Shown here in pieces: positions 18,410 to 28,110 of a stretch of 64,000 nucleotides of DNA. The stretch comes from Xylanivirga thermophila (lineage in GTDB: Bacteria > Bacillota > Clostridia > Caldicoprobacterales > Xylanivirgaceae): NCBI RefSeq assembly GCF_004138105.1, contig NZ_RXHQ01000007.1:1-64000 (forward strand). The letters run 5' to 3'. Both the position numbers and the translations under genes were made by a program. The notes beneath the pieces are model-generated. The model saw nothing but the letters and a program-made list of their open reading frames with translations. It was not told the DNA's origin and ran no database searches. Position 1 is the first letter of the stretch, and each line of letters begins with the position of its first letter.

Positions 18410-18437
18410 GGGAGTACCAAAAGGTACCCCCTTTTTT
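18408..18437. terminator. Bidirectional terminator between thiT and the OsmC gene
   Basis: A stem of GGGAGTACC and GGTACCCCC around AAAA, with A-rich and T-rich flanks, lies between the convergent genes. Confidence 0.9.
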
Positions 18438-18872
18438 CTATTTAAGTGATATCTTAACAGGCGTAGGATTGGATAGATTATCACTTACAGGACATCTCTG
18501 CTCTATTGCTTGCAACCATCTTTCCAGTTTAGTCTGATCCGCATCTGTATCAGGTTTTACATATACCCGTATTTCCTGATACCCTGCCCTGCTATCGGTA
18601 TCTTGCCCGGAAAACTTAGCAGGATCTAAATCCCCTTCCAATTCAAATTCTATACCTCTAAGTTCAAAACCCATCTCCTTAGCTATTAAATGACCTACCA
18701 CATTCATACATCCTGAAAGGGCTGCTAATATATACTCTACTGGATTAGGTCCCGCATCTGTACCACCTAAATTCTTAGGTTCATCTATCACCAATTCAAA
18801 ATTTCTGGCCTTTACCACCGTTTTAGTAGGACTTTCACTTTTAGATTTAACTTTAAATTTTGCAGTAGGCAA
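18438..18872 (-). CDS. OsmC/Ohr-family protein
   Basis: A 144-residue protein of the OsmC fold, thiol peroxidases that reduce organic hydroperoxides. 'NPVEYILAALSGCMNVVGHLIA' carries the first family cysteine and the second is in 'IEQRCPVSDNLSN' near the C-terminus, so both redox cysteines are present. TTG at 18872 with AAAGGAGAG upstream is preferred to the ATG at 18950, which adds 26 unlikely residues. Reductant and substrate are unknown. Confidence 0.9.
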   Translation of the reverse strand: MPTAKFKVKSKSESPTKTVVKARNFELVIDEPKNLGGTDAGPNPVEYILAALSGCMNVVGHLIAKEMGFELRGIEFELEGDLDPAKFSGQDTDSRAGYQEIRVYVKPDTDADQTKLERWLQAIEQRCPVSDNLSNPTPVKISLK

Positions 18873-18981
18873 GAAAATCTCTCCTTTCGTATTTATTATA
18901 TAATCCTTCTCTAAATAGTATTTGCAACTTTGTGATATATATATAATCACAAATCAATCTTTAAAAACAAAAATAGCCAAT

Positions 18982-19614
18982 CTAATTTAAAAAATCCATA
19001 TCTGGTGGATTAAACGATGGTAAAGGCTTGTTTTTGAATACAGAATATATATTATCAGGTTTAATATCCACACCTTCCCTAGGAGCAGGAGAATATCCGA
19101 AGGCTTGAACTAAAAGTTCTACTGTACCCACCACCTTTACAATAAGAAATACCCCAATACCTAATACAAGTTTATCCTCCAGAAGTTTACATTGGAGCGT
19201 TTCAGATCTAGTCTCTATCCTGATGGAAAATGAAAATTCTTTAGAAGTATATGGTATGAACATCTCTATGTACTTTGAAAATTCTATATAATCACTTATA
19301 GTAGTAATTTTTTCAGAATTGGTATTTTTATTTGAAAACATTATCTCAAATGGAACTCTAAATTTGAATCTTACCCTTGAAATATTCTCTTTAGAAGGCA
19401 CTATAGACAGGCTTTCATCTAATATACATCCCGGCCCATAGATTATTTTAGGTTCATCAAATATTTCCTCACCTTTCGGCAGGTCTATTATCTTTTCAGG
19501 CTGACATTCTCTGTAATAACATGCATCGAATACCTTGTCCACTAATATACATTCTGGCTTTATATTGCATCCTTCGAATTCATTTGTGGACTTTTCAAAT
19601 AAATCTTTTCCCAT
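18982..19614 (-). CDS. Unknown protein with a Cys-rich N-terminal motif
   Basis: 210 residues with no signal peptide and at most one hydrophobic stretch (about residues 145-165). The N-terminus has four cysteines in 'GCNIKPECILVDKVFDACYYREC', a pattern I associate with clostridial proteins of unknown role, some near sporulation genes. The remainder looks beta-rich. It is transcribed divergently from the beta-propeller-like gene at 19775, with about 160 bp between them, so the two may be co-regulated. I do not recognise a function. Confidence 0.7.
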   Translation of the reverse strand: MGKDLFEKSTNEFEGCNIKPECILVDKVFDACYYRECQPEKIIDLPKGEEIFDEPKIIYGPGCILDESLSIVPSKENISRVRFKFRVPFEIMFSNKNTNSEKITTISDYIEFSKYIEMFIPYTSKEFSFSIRIETRSETLQCKLLEDKLVLGIGVFLIVKVVGTVELLVQAFGYSPAPREGVDIKPDNIYSVFKNKPLPSFNPPDMDFLN

Positions 19615-19774
19615 ATCTTTTCCTCCCCATTGACCATATTTTTAATCTTCGTTCTATAAGATTAATATATACATAACAAACAGGAATTGTTACAAATTGA
19701 ACTTAAAAGGCAATAAAACAGATTTTTATGCATATATATCTAATAAAAGATTTTTGTATATAGGTGGTGAGATA

Positions 19775-21199
19775 ATGGATATAAAAACTAGCACAGATCA
19801 TGTAGCAAGGTTAAAAGATGGACAATTGTGGCACTTTTTTGTAGGGATGGATAGCAAACTATATTACCGTATAATAGATAAAAACGGCATCTGTAACAAA
19901 CAAATAGAATTGGCGCTTAATGTACAAAAGGATTTTTCATTATGTATCGATCAAGATGGATATATAAATATAATATATCATCTAAATACTGGAGAAGTCA
20001 TATATATGAAGCACAATGGTACCGCATGGGCCAAACAAATATTAACTAGATATAACCCTTTAAGATACGCTTTTAGCTTCCCAAACATCTTTATAGTAGG
20101 GAAATATATACATATACTATTTACCATGGGTGCTGCATTTAACGTAGGCCATTGGACCCTATATCATTATTTTTGGAATGGTCAAAAATGGATAAGCTAT
20201 AAGATAACAAAATTTATTGCCGGTAAATATTTAAGCCCATTTCATGTAGATGCATGCAATAATGATTTATACGTAATATATAAGGCGCTATCATTGGATA
20301 GATATCAGATATTTTGTATACAATTTAACGGTGAAAAGCAAAAATGGGGACATCCTGAAAATATAAGTAATAGCATAACAGATTGTAATATGCCTTCTAT
20401 GCTCATAAAATACAATAAATTGCATGTAGTATGGACCGTAGTACAAAACGGCAATCTAGTGGTAAAATATAAAAAAAGTGATCTTCCCCTTTCCAATAAT
20501 AGGTGGAGTGAAGAAATAATAATATCAGGTTCACTTGCTAACTGTTCTCAACCTCAATTATTATGGGCAGATGATGCGATTGTTTGTATATGGCAGCAAA
20601 ATGAAATGATTATGCAGTCTACATCAGAAGATGGCGATAGCTGGGGATGGCCTGCTGAAGTTGAGTGGCAAAGCAATAATAGTTTTAAGATCATAAAATA
20701 TTGTACTTGCTATAAAAAGGATGATGTCTTTAAAGTTAATAGAATTTTTGCTAATCTTTACACCGAAATACCATTCCCTATAATAGGAAAGTACATAAAT
20801 ATTCATATAATTCAACCGGCTGTTCCTATTGCGAAGAAGCCACCAACAATACATCAATCTTGCGATCGTTACGAAGAAGATAAATCATCACAAGATAATG
20901 TCATTAACTTTAAAGATAAATCCCAGAAACATGTCAGCCCTGAAGATAAACAGGATATTACACAAAATTTTAATTACATCGAACAAAGACTGACATTCTG
21001 GATGGATAAGGCTAAGAAAAATTATGAGCAAAGTCAGAGTATAATGGGTGAGTTTGAATATATAAGAAACCAATTTTTAGAAAACCAAAAACAGTGGGAT
21101 ATGCTTATAGACGATTTCCAAAATATAAAGCAGGAGGTTGACCTACTAAGTGAAAAAAATTTTTTTAAAAGACTTTTTTCACATTTGATTAAAAAGTAG
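19775..21199 (+). CDS. Beta-propeller-like protein with C-terminal coiled coil, function unknown
   Basis: 474 residues. Residues 1-350 contain recurring 'W-(x)n-hydrophobic-(x)n-D/N-G' blocks ('GQLWHFFVGMDSKLYYRIID', 'NGTAWAKQIL', 'DGDSWGWPAEV') similar to sialidase or exo-glycosidase propeller blades. A polar linker follows, then a charged coiled coil (about 405-460). No signal peptide or catalytic motif is seen. ATG at 19775 has GGTGGTGAG before it; the longer frame from 19697 has no such site. It overlaps the end of the convergent DUF3343 gene by 11 bp. Confidence 0.75.
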   Translation: MDIKTSTDHVARLKDGQLWHFFVGMDSKLYYRIIDKNGICNKQIELALNVQKDFSLCIDQDGYINIIYHLNTGEVIYMKHNGTAWAKQILTRYNPLRYAFSFPNIFIVGKYIHILFTMGAAFNVGHWTLYHYFWNGQKWISYKITKFIAGKYLSPFHVDACNNDLYVIYKALSLDRYQIFCIQFNGEKQKWGHPENISNSITDCNMPSMLIKYNKLHVVWTVVQNGNLVVKYKKSDLPLSNNRWSEEIIISGSLANCSQPQLLWADDAIVCIWQQNEMIMQSTSEDGDSWGWPAEVEWQSNNSFKIIKYCTCYKKDDVFKVNRIFANLYTEIPFPIIGKYINIHIIQPAVPIAKKPPTIHQSCDRYEEDKSSQDNVINFKDKSQKHVSPEDKQDITQNFNYIEQRLTFWMDKAKKNYEQSQSIMGEFEYIRNQFLENQKQWDMLIDDFQNIKQEVDLLSEKNFFKRLFSHLIKK

Positions 21200-21473
21200 A
21201 CTCATGATGTATACGCTTTATATTCGTGATGCTACCCATTCTCTCTATATGATAAAATCCTATTATAGGTAAATTAAATCTTTTATATATTTCTATAGCT
21301 CGCGGTGTTACATATGGTTCGAATCTCGCCGATAGGCCACAGCCCAACGCGATTTCCTTTGGAGTAGATATTATCCTGGCGGCGCATCCTTCTTGATTTA
21401 GTATTTGACAAAATTTAAGTGCATGGCTCCTTGATCTAAAAGCAACTATATCAAAAGTTTCATTATATGGCAT
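21189..21473 (-). CDS. DUF3343-family small protein
   Basis: 94 residues matching the DUF3343 pattern: an N-terminal 'DIVAFRSRSHALKFCQILNQEG' and a central 'IISTPKEIALGCGLSARF' in which one cysteine follows the Pro-Lys-Glu motif. The family is proposed to carry selenium or sulfur, but no selenium gene is near, so the role here is open. It is convergent with, and overlaps, the beta-propeller-like gene. Confidence 0.85.
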   Translation of the reverse strand: MPYNETFDIVAFRSRSHALKFCQILNQEGCAARIISTPKEIALGCGLSARFEPYVTPRAIEIYKRFNLPIIGFYHIERMGSITNIKRIHHESTF

Positions 21474-21561
21474 CTAAAACACTCCCTTAACAATATTCAT
21501 TTAATATATAGTATTTTATATTATGGCATTTTGTTACCCTTGTACGTTGACATTTTAGCCA

Positions 21562-21594
21562 TAAAAAAAGGCCATCAAAAAGATGGTCTTTTTT
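21562..21594 (-). terminator. Terminator after the Mrp gene
   Basis: Stem GACCATC/GATGGCC around a TTTTT loop followed by T7 on the minus strand, just after the Mrp stop. The plus-strand A and T tracts also allow termination in the other direction. Confidence 0.85.
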
Positions 21595-21602
21595 AGAAAA
21601 CA

Positions 21603-22391
21603 CTATTTTATATCAAAGGATTTAATTAATTTATCTCCAATTTCTTCAAAGAAATCTGTATGTATATTATTTACCAGCTCTATTCGTCCTTCATCACTTA
21701 ATTCTGCTACATCCGGCAGTATAGGAAGCCCACCTAAGAAAGGTATGCCCATATTATTAGCAGTTTGAGGAGCAGTACTTTTACCAAATAGGGATATCTC
21801 CTCTCCACATTTGGGGCATTTTATATAACTCATGTTTTCCACTATTCCAAGTATGGGCACATTCATATCCTGGGCCATATGTATTGCCTTTTTTACTATC
21901 ATATCTACTAACTGTTGAGGAGATGATACTACAATTATACCATCTAATGGTAGTGATTGCATAACTGTAAGGGGTACATCACCTGTTCCAGGCGGGAGAT
22001 CAACTAACATAAAGTCCACATCCCCCCACATAACATCTTCATAAAATTGCTTTATCACACCTGCTATAATAGGACCCCTCCATATAACTGGCTGATCCTC
22101 TGCATCTAATAATAAATTTGTAGACATTACCTTTATACCTGTCGCTGTTTCAGATGGTAATATGGCCGTTTCCGTACCTCTAGCCTTATCTCTTAAGCCA
22201 AATAACTTAGGAATACTAGGCCCTGTTACATCTGCATCCAGTATAGCTACCTTATACCCCTTCTGTCTAAGGAAAACTGCAGTAAGGGCAGTTACAGACG
22301 ATTTTCCCACGCCTCCCTTACCACTCATAATAGCTATTACATTTTTTATATTGCCATATTTGTTAGATAACTTTTCAAAACCCTGTGTCAT
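21603..22391 (-). CDS. Mrp/NBP35-family iron-sulfur cluster carrier ATPase
   Basis: A 262-residue P-loop ATPase. The deviant Walker A motif is 'MSGKGGVGKSSVTA', followed by switch motif 'DADVTGPSIPKLFG' and Walker B 'VDFMLVDLPPGTGDVPL'. 'NMSYIKCPKCGEEISLFG' supplies the C-x-x-C that holds a bridging 4Fe-4S cluster in the dimer. The family (ApbC, Mrp, Nbp35) assembles and delivers clusters. It lacks the N-terminal DUF59 domain of longer Mrp proteins. It is followed by a terminator. Confidence 0.93.
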   Translation of the reverse strand: MTQGFEKLSNKYGNIKNVIAIMSGKGGVGKSSVTALTAVFLRQKGYKVAILDADVTGPSIPKLFGLRDKARGTETAILPSETATGIKVMSTNLLLDAEDQPVIWRGPIIAGVIKQFYEDVMWGDVDFMLVDLPPGTGDVPLTVMQSLPLDGIIVVSSPQQLVDMIVKKAIHMAQDMNVPILGIVENMSYIKCPKCGEEISLFGKSTAPQTANNMGIPFLGGLPILPDVAELSDEGRIELVNNIHTDFFEEIGDKLIKSFDIK

Positions 22392-22449
22392 ATTAAACTC
22401 CTTCCTCTTGTAAGAACTTTTCTTTGTTATTTATTATTTTCCCTCATTT

Positions 22450-23134
22450 TTAAATCTTTATCAAGTCTTTCATAGTTTTATCTACAGGCAGCTCTTTTTC
22501 CTTTTTTAGCTCTATTACTCTCCAGAAAATTAATATGGCCAATAATGCACCCATATTATTTTCTATAAGATCAGTCATGGTATCAAATAAACTACCTTCC
22601 TGAGCCAATCTGTAACCTGGTGTACCACCAAATATCTGATCCGCAGTAAACTCTATTATCTCCCATATTACACCTAACGAATTTACAAGATTAAAAGATG
22701 CTATTGAGACCTTTGTTTTAAAAGCTCTAGGTGTATAATTTGAAAAATGTTTTTCTAATCCATAAAATGTAGATAAGCCTAAAAAAGCCAATAAAATACC
22801 ACCTGTAACATGAAGTATACTATCATAAAGGGGAAATTTATCATAGAAGTGAAAAAACTTCCCAAAAATTGCATGAAGCGTAACTTGAAACACGGTTAAA
22901 AATCTGAGTTCCTCCAATACTACAATATTAAAAAATCTTTCTATCAATTGATTGAGGAGAGTATACAAAAGCAGCACATCCCAAATATGCCATAAAATCA
23001 ATATAATTAAAAAACATTATACTGCCTATTAAAGGAAACAATGCTACAAATGCAGCAAAAAATCTATTAAACTTCTGAAACTTTACCTTTTTATCATAAT
23101 TATTCAGGAAAATCAGCGACATATCCCACCACAA
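22450..23134 (-). pseudogene. Frameshifted multi-pass membrane protein (DUF2238-like)
   Basis: Two overlapping minus-strand frames look like one protein. The first (from 23134) gives 'FNRFFAAFVALFPLIGSIMFFNYIDFMAYLG'; the second (to 22450) continues with 'LLNQLIERFFNIVVLEEL' and the family-like 'FPLYDSILHVTGGILLAFLG' and 'GVIWEIIEFTADQIFGG'. Joining them near 22960-22990 needs a single-base shift. About five to six membrane helices would result. The shift may be a real mutation, or the second frame may be a complete shorter protein starting at 23001. Confidence 0.6.
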
Positions 23135-23173
23135 ACCTTTCTTATATATCTTTATTCAGCATTTTAATAATAA

Positions 23174-24484
23174 TTACCTAAATCCATTCTTTTTTTGTAT
23201 AAACATACGAGAAATGCTTGCATTTGATAATGGTCTGCTGAATAAATAACCTTGTATTCTATCGCATTTCTGGGCAACCAGATATTCATACTGATCCATT
23301 GTTTCTACGCCTTCTGCAGTTACTTCCAATCCAAGGGCATGGGACATGTTTATTATAAATTTTACTATGGCCATTTGGTCATAATCTTTTATATTATCTA
23401 TAAAGCTCTTGTCAATCTTTAAATTTTGCACTGGTAATTTATTGAGATATCCTAAAGAAGAATATCCTGTACCAAAATCATCTATGGAAATAGTAATGCC
23501 ATAATCTTTTAGCTTGTATAATTTTTCAATCGTATCATCCAAAGAATTTATCAATATACTTTCCGTTACTTCCAATTCCAGATATTCCGGCTCAAGACCA
23601 GTCTCATCTAAAATCCCCATAACCATATCAACAAAGTTTGGTAATCTAATCTGCATGGGAGATATATTAATTGACACCCTGCATGTTGTACGCCCTTCAT
23701 CATGCCATTCTTTAAGCTGCTTACATGCACTACGCATGACCCATTCTCCTATGGGGATTATTAGCCTCGTTTCTTCTGCAATTGGAATAAATTCTGATGG
23801 AGATATAAGTCCCCTTTTAGGATGAAACCATCTAAGCAATGCCTCTAAGCATACTATCTTACCCATATTTACATCCACCAGAGGTTGATAATAAAGCATA
23901 AAATCCATATTATTTACTGCCCTACGCAAACTACGCTCTATGTAGGCCCTATTAAGTCGAACTTGGTGCATAGAATGTTCAAAAAAGGTGTAGTTATTTT
24001 TCCCCGATTGCTTGGCCATCTCCATGGCAACCTTTGAATTGCTTATGAGCACATGTGGGCTTATACCATCATCGGGGTATATGGAGATTCCTATGCTTAC
24101 GGTTATATAAAAACTATAGCCTTCTATTTGCCATGGCTCGTTAAATGCAGTCAATATCGTTTTAGCAAACTCTGATACATCTTCGACTTTAGCTATATTG
24201 TTTTGATATATTAAAAAAGTATCATCACCAAGCCTAAATAAAGAAGAATTATCAAATAGACAGACCTTTAATCTGTTTGAAGCTTCTAATAATATCCTAT
24301 CCCCATATTCATAGCCTATAACTTCATTTATAGAGCCAAAATTATCAATATCAATGATCAAAACAGCACTCTTTTGGGATACTGCAGAATTTTGCGATAT
24401 TTTGTTGCTGAATTTTTCACTAAAATACTTGCCATTTGGCAAATCGGTCAAAGAATCATAATAAAAACTCCTGCCCCTATTCAT
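23174..24484 (-). CDS. GGDEF-EAL protein, probable c-di-GMP phosphodiesterase
   Basis: A 436-residue cytoplasmic protein with an N-terminal GGDEF domain (about 10-170) and a C-terminal EAL domain (about 185-430). The GGDEF signature is degraded to 'LGDDTF', so cyclase activity is unlikely and GTP sensing is possible. The EAL site is complete: 'LEALLRW', 'SIDDFGTGYSSL', 'KIDKSFI' and 'VTAEGVET'. It should hydrolyse c-di-GMP. ATG at 24484 is chosen for AAGGAGGG just upstream. It lies 104 bp after the gene for a second c-di-GMP enzyme on the same strand. Confidence 0.92.
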   Translation of the reverse strand: MNRGRSFYYDSLTDLPNGKYFSEKFSNKISQNSAVSQKSAVLIIDIDNFGSINEVIGYEYGDRILLEASNRLKVCLFDNSSLFRLGDDTFLIYQNNIAKVEDVSEFAKTILTAFNEPWQIEGYSFYITVSIGISIYPDDGISPHVLISNSKVAMEMAKQSGKNNYTFFEHSMHQVRLNRAYIERSLRRAVNNMDFMLYYQPLVDVNMGKIVCLEALLRWFHPKRGLISPSEFIPIAEETRLIIPIGEWVMRSACKQLKEWHDEGRTTCRVSINISPMQIRLPNFVDMVMGILDETGLEPEYLELEVTESILINSLDDTIEKLYKLKDYGITISIDDFGTGYSSLGYLNKLPVQNLKIDKSFIDNIKDYDQMAIVKFIINMSHALGLEVTAEGVETMDQYEYLVAQKCDRIQGYLFSRPLSNASISRMFIQKKNGFR

Positions 24485-24588
24485 TTGCCCTCCTTCAACT
24501 AGCACATTCAATGCTATAAATATTGAATAAACTCACTGCTACTATTTTATTCTAGCACTTTCTACATATTTTTCAATAGCATATTGTA

Positions 24589-26016
24589 TTAATATCCCTT
24601 AGTTTCCATTACATCTACAAAGCGTTGAACTAATATTGGATCAAATTTTATCCCTGATTCTTTTTTTATATTTTCAAGCGCTTTTTCCTTGGTCAATGGC
24701 AATTCACTACCAAATGGATTCATTAGAGTATCATATTCCTCTATAATAGATAATATTCTACATTCTATAGGTATATCATAGCCCTTTAACCCTGAAGGAT
24801 ATCCCGTACCATCCCATTTTTCATGATGATGGAGGACTAACCTAGCCATATTGGTCAACTGGCTGTTTCGCAAAATTATATTATGCCCTATCTGACTGTG
24901 ATTTTTTAAAATTTCATATTTTTCTTCTATAAGCGGACTGATATCTATAAATTCCTCTGCTGGTATGGCAGCCTTACCTACATCATGTATTTTTGAAAGC
25001 ATTATCAAATTATCTCTTAGCTCTTCTGGTAGATCAAGCTCATCTGCCATCATGTTCACCAGCATTAGTAATCTGTTTATCCTTGCCTCATCCATGATTT
25101 GCTTCTTTTTTAAAATATATTCTATCATAGGCACTATTCTATCCTCACAAATGGATAAATTGCCCAACTTATCTTTATACATATCACTGTCTGCCAGCTG
25201 ATATATATCATATATGGTTTCATCATTGATATTCTGAATAGCTGCCACCCCTATGGATATACTTATTGGAATGCTATTATTTTCACATTTAGCATTATAC
25301 TCATCTATCATAGATAACAATACAGCTTTTTTCGAAGCCGCCACTTCATAGCTCGTATCGGGAAGAATTATACAAAATTCATCCCCACCTATTCTGGCTA
25401 CTACATCTGTTTTTCTAAACACACTTGATATTATATCTGCAGCTTTTTTTAAAGCAACATCACCTGCTTCATGACCGCATGTATCATTTATTATCTTCAA
25501 CCCATCCAAGTCTATAGATATTATACTAAGGGGACTAAATCTCTTTAAATCTTTGTTTATTCTTGCCATTTGCTCGTCAAAATAAGCCCTATTGTATAGG
25601 CCCGTTAAGCTGTCATGAAATACAAAATAGCGCATATTTTTCTCTGCCTTTTTTTGCTCAGTTATATCATCTGCTGTAATCACCCAGCCAATATAATCAT
25701 CTGTTTCATTAACTATATTAGGATATATATTTATTAAAATATCTTTATGCTGGCCATCTTTTGTGACTATTTGTATATCAAAAGCAGGTTTTTTTATTTT
25801 TTTATCAATGGAAAAGTATTGCTTAAAAATCTCTCTCTTATTGGTATCAATAATTTTATAGAGTTTCTTACCTAGCATATCATTCTTAGGCATATCAAAC
25901 ATATGGGCAAATGCTAAATTGCAGTATATAATAGCATATTGCTCATCTATTATGCCAATACCCTGCTGTAAATTTTCAACCAGTTTTGAAAATTTAATAT
26001 TATCCATATTTAACAT
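24589..26016 (-). CDS. PAS-GGDEF-HD-GYP c-di-GMP signalling protein
   Basis: 475 residues in three domains: PAS (about 10-125), GGDEF (about 130-295, intact 'RIGGDEF') and HD-GYP (about 305-470, with 'HDVGK' and 'HHEKWDGTGYPSGLKG'). It could both make and break c-di-GMP, with direction set by the PAS signal. It has no membrane segment. ATG at 26016 is preferred to the upstream GTG. With the neighbouring EAL protein it forms a c-di-GMP control pair, which fits the motile lifestyle shown by the flagellar and chemotaxis genes. Confidence 0.93.
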   Translation of the reverse strand: MLNMDNIKFSKLVENLQQGIGIIDEQYAIIYCNLAFAHMFDMPKNDMLGKKLYKIIDTNKREIFKQYFSIDKKIKKPAFDIQIVTKDGQHKDILINIYPNIVNETDDYIGWVITADDITEQKKAEKNMRYFVFHDSLTGLYNRAYFDEQMARINKDLKRFSPLSIISIDLDGLKIINDTCGHEAGDVALKKAADIISSVFRKTDVVARIGGDEFCIILPDTSYEVAASKKAVLLSMIDEYNAKCENNSIPISISIGVAAIQNINDETIYDIYQLADSDMYKDKLGNLSICEDRIVPMIEYILKKKQIMDEARINRLLMLVNMMADELDLPEELRDNLIMLSKIHDVGKAAIPAEEFIDISPLIEEKYEILKNHSQIGHNIILRNSQLTNMARLVLHHHEKWDGTGYPSGLKGYDIPIECRILSIIEEYDTLMNPFGSELPLTKEKALENIKKESGIKFDPILVQRFVDVMETKGY

Positions 26017-26148
26017 AGCAGCCACTCTTTCTTATAAAAACATTTAATATATTCTTCTAGTACTTAAGTCCTATATGGATATTCTATCATTATTTATAAA
26101 CATTTCAAGCTTTTATTGGCAATTTAGAATAATTATTTACATTTTTAT

Positions 26149-26192
26149 GTTAGAAAAAGGGTCTGGTGTCAATACCAGACCCTTTTTCTAAC
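26149..26192. terminator. Strong terminator overlapping the Nudix gene stop
   Basis: 19-nt perfect arms (GTTAGAAAAAGGGTCTGGT and its complement) around a 6-nt loop, with A5/T5 blocks inside each arm. The last codons and stop of the Nudix gene form one arm. Confidence 0.9.
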
Positions 26193-26715
26193 ATAATTTT
26201 AAACTTTCAATGATTAATACAGCTATAATTGTCTTGCCATCCAAAATTTGGCCATTCTTAGCCATACTTAAGACATCTCCAAATTTTACTCTCCTAAAGG
26301 TTAGAATTTCATTTTTATCAAGGTGCTGCTTTGACACCTTCTCTATGTCAGTAGCAAGATATAAAAATATCTTTTCATCATGCCCCCCAGGAGAGCTAAA
26401 AAAGCTTCCAAGCTCCCGCCAACTTTTAGCCTCATATCCAGTCTCTTCCCATAATTCACGCTTTGCAGCATCTGAAGGCTGCTCTCCAGGGTCAACAAGT
26501 CCTGCAGGCAACTCCAAAAGCTTTTGTCCTATTGGGTACCTGTACTGCTCAACCATAAGAATATATCCTTCATCATCGATTGCAGCTATAGCAGCTGCCG
26601 GATGATGTTTTACCGCATCCCTATAGGTAGTACGACCATTTTCTAATAGCACCTTGTCATGATATACATCGAAGATTGGTCCTTTATATACCTTTTCTTT
26701 TGATATAATCTTCAA
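26188..26715 (-). CDS. Nudix hydrolase, ADP-ribose pyrophosphatase type
   Basis: A 175-residue enzyme with the Nudix box 'GLVDPGEQPSDAAKRELWEETG' (residues about 75-97, G-x5-E-x7-RE-x2-EE-x-G) and an upstream 'LPAG' loop. Members of this group split ADP-ribose to AMP and ribose 5-phosphate. TTG start. Its stop lies inside the terminator stem. It follows the NfeD-SPFH pair by 3 bp, so it probably shares their transcript. Confidence 0.92.
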   Translation of the reverse strand: MKIISKEKVYKGPIFDVYHDKVLLENGRTTYRDAVKHHPAAAIAAIDDEGYILMVEQYRYPIGQKLLELPAGLVDPGEQPSDAAKRELWEETGYEAKSWRELGSFFSSPGGHDEKIFLYLATDIEKVSKQHLDKNEILTFRRVKFGDVLSMAKNGQILDGKTIIAVLIIESLKLC

Positions 26716-26718
26716 TTT

Positions 26719-27672
26719 CTATTTTTCACCCTTTTCAGTTGATTCCTTATTGAGCTTAAGTGTCTCTGCAATAGCTGCCAAGCTACCTAAAGATGTCAAT
26801 GTTTCATTCGGTATTATGAGCTTGCTTGAAGGACTATCTGCCATCTTAGATAAGGCATCTACCTGCTTTAATGCTATTACTACTTCATTTGTGCCAGACT
26901 CTATAATAGACTTATTTACCCTTGATATGGCCTGAGCTTCTGCATCTGCTATAGCCCTAATAGCATCTGCCTTACCTTGTGCTTCTAGAAGCTGTGCCTC
27001 CCTTGCACCTTCTGCACGTCTTATATTGGCTTCCTTTTCGGCTTCCGCAGAAAGGATCTCAGCTTCCTTCTTACCCTCTGCCATAGCTATAGCACTTTGC
27101 TTTTGTCCCTCTGCCTGAAGTATAGCTGCCCTTTTATCCCGCTCTGCCTTCATCTGTTTTTCCATTGCCTGTTGAATTTCTGCAGGAGGTACTATATTTT
27201 TTATCTCTATGGACATGATTTTTATTCCATAGGAGTCAGTTATATTGTCTACTATAGTCAAAAGTTCCCTGTTTATCTGATCCCTCCCAGATAAAACCTC
27301 ATCTAAAGTCATCGATCCTACAATATTTCTTACATTGGTGATAGCACTATATATAATACCTGATCTATAGCTCTCTATATTATACACTGCATCCCTTGCA
27401 TTCATTACCTTATAGAATATAACATTATCTATGCTGATTTTTACATTGTCTTTGGTAATAACCGATTGTGGCTCAATATCAAGTATCTGCTGTTTAGTTG
27501 ATATTCTAGCCCTTACAAAATCCACATATGGTAAAACCATGTGCCATCCAGGCTCTAATACCTTATAAAACTGTCCAAAACGTTCTACTACGAATACATA
27601 TCCAGTATTAACTACCTTTATAGATAGTAAAACGGAAATTAGTATAATGGCTAAAAGAATATAAAGAATCAT
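26719..27672 (-). CDS. SPFH/stomatin-like membrane protein (QmcA type)
   Basis: 317 residues: one N-terminal membrane helix (about 1-18), the SPFH/band-7 domain (about 20-180), then a long Ala/Glu-rich coiled coil ('KKEAEILSAEAEKEANIRRAEG' region) that drives oligomerisation. It is a scaffold protein of membrane microdomains. It starts immediately after the NfeD stop, as is usual for the SPFH-NfeD pair. Confidence 0.93.
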   Translation of the reverse strand: MILYILLAIILISVLLSIKVVNTGYVFVVERFGQFYKVLEPGWHMVLPYVDFVRARISTKQQILDIEPQSVITKDNVKISIDNVIFYKVMNARDAVYNIESYRSGIIYSAITNVRNIVGSMTLDEVLSGRDQINRELLTIVDNITDSYGIKIMSIEIKNIVPPAEIQQAMEKQMKAERDKRAAILQAEGQKQSAIAMAEGKKEAEILSAEAEKEANIRRAEGAREAQLLEAQGKADAIRAIADAEAQAISRVNKSIIESGTNEVVIALKQVDALSKMADSPSSKLIIPNETLTSLGSLAAIAETLKLNKESTEKGEK

Positions 27673-28110
27673 TTACATATCTCCTCCTTGCTCATTTAAT
27701 TTTTTTATTAGCAATTTACTACCTTCTATGCCTGTAATTATAACTGCATCTCCCGCCTTTAAAGGCTCACCCGTATTCTTAACCGTCCAATATATACTAT
27801 CTATGGAAATGGTAGCTTCATCCTGTATATCTGTATCAACTATCATCTCCCGCCCTACAAGACGGCTTTCAGCAGACTTAAATTCCGGTATTGAGCTTTT
27901 AAATTGTTTTTTTAGAAACGGTATAATTGATGCCAAAGATAAAATAGTTACTATTCCAAATATTACCGATTGCCAAAAAGGAGGAAAACCAAAGAGTGCA
28001 GTTATCATGGCAATAATACCACCAAAAGTAAAACATATAAAGAATAAATTGCTAGTGGTCGCATCTATAACTAGTGCGACAATGGATATTATAATCCACC
28101 ATTTTAGCAT
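27673..28110 (-). CDS. NfeD-family protein
   Basis: 145 residues with three to four membrane helices (about 1-75) and a C-terminal OB-fold domain (about 85-140; 'LVGREMIVDTDIQDEATISIDSIYWTVKN'). This is the short NfeD form without the protease domain, and it partners stomatin-like proteins. GGGGGGTG precedes the ATG. The octamer GGCGGGAG occurs twice in this gene, in different frames. Confidence 0.9.
   Translation of the reverse strand: MLKWWIIISIVALVIDATTSNLFFICFTFGGIIAMITALFGFPPFWQSVIFGIVTILSLASIIPFLKKQFKSSIPEFKSAESRLVGREMIVDTDIQDEATISIDSIYWTVKNTGEPLKAGDAVIITGIEGSKLLIKKLNEQGGDM

Noticed and set aside
21315-21324. GGTTCGAATC, a tRNA T-loop-like sequence
   Set aside because: It lies in frame inside the DUF3343 gene and the flanks do not fold into a tRNA cloverleaf.
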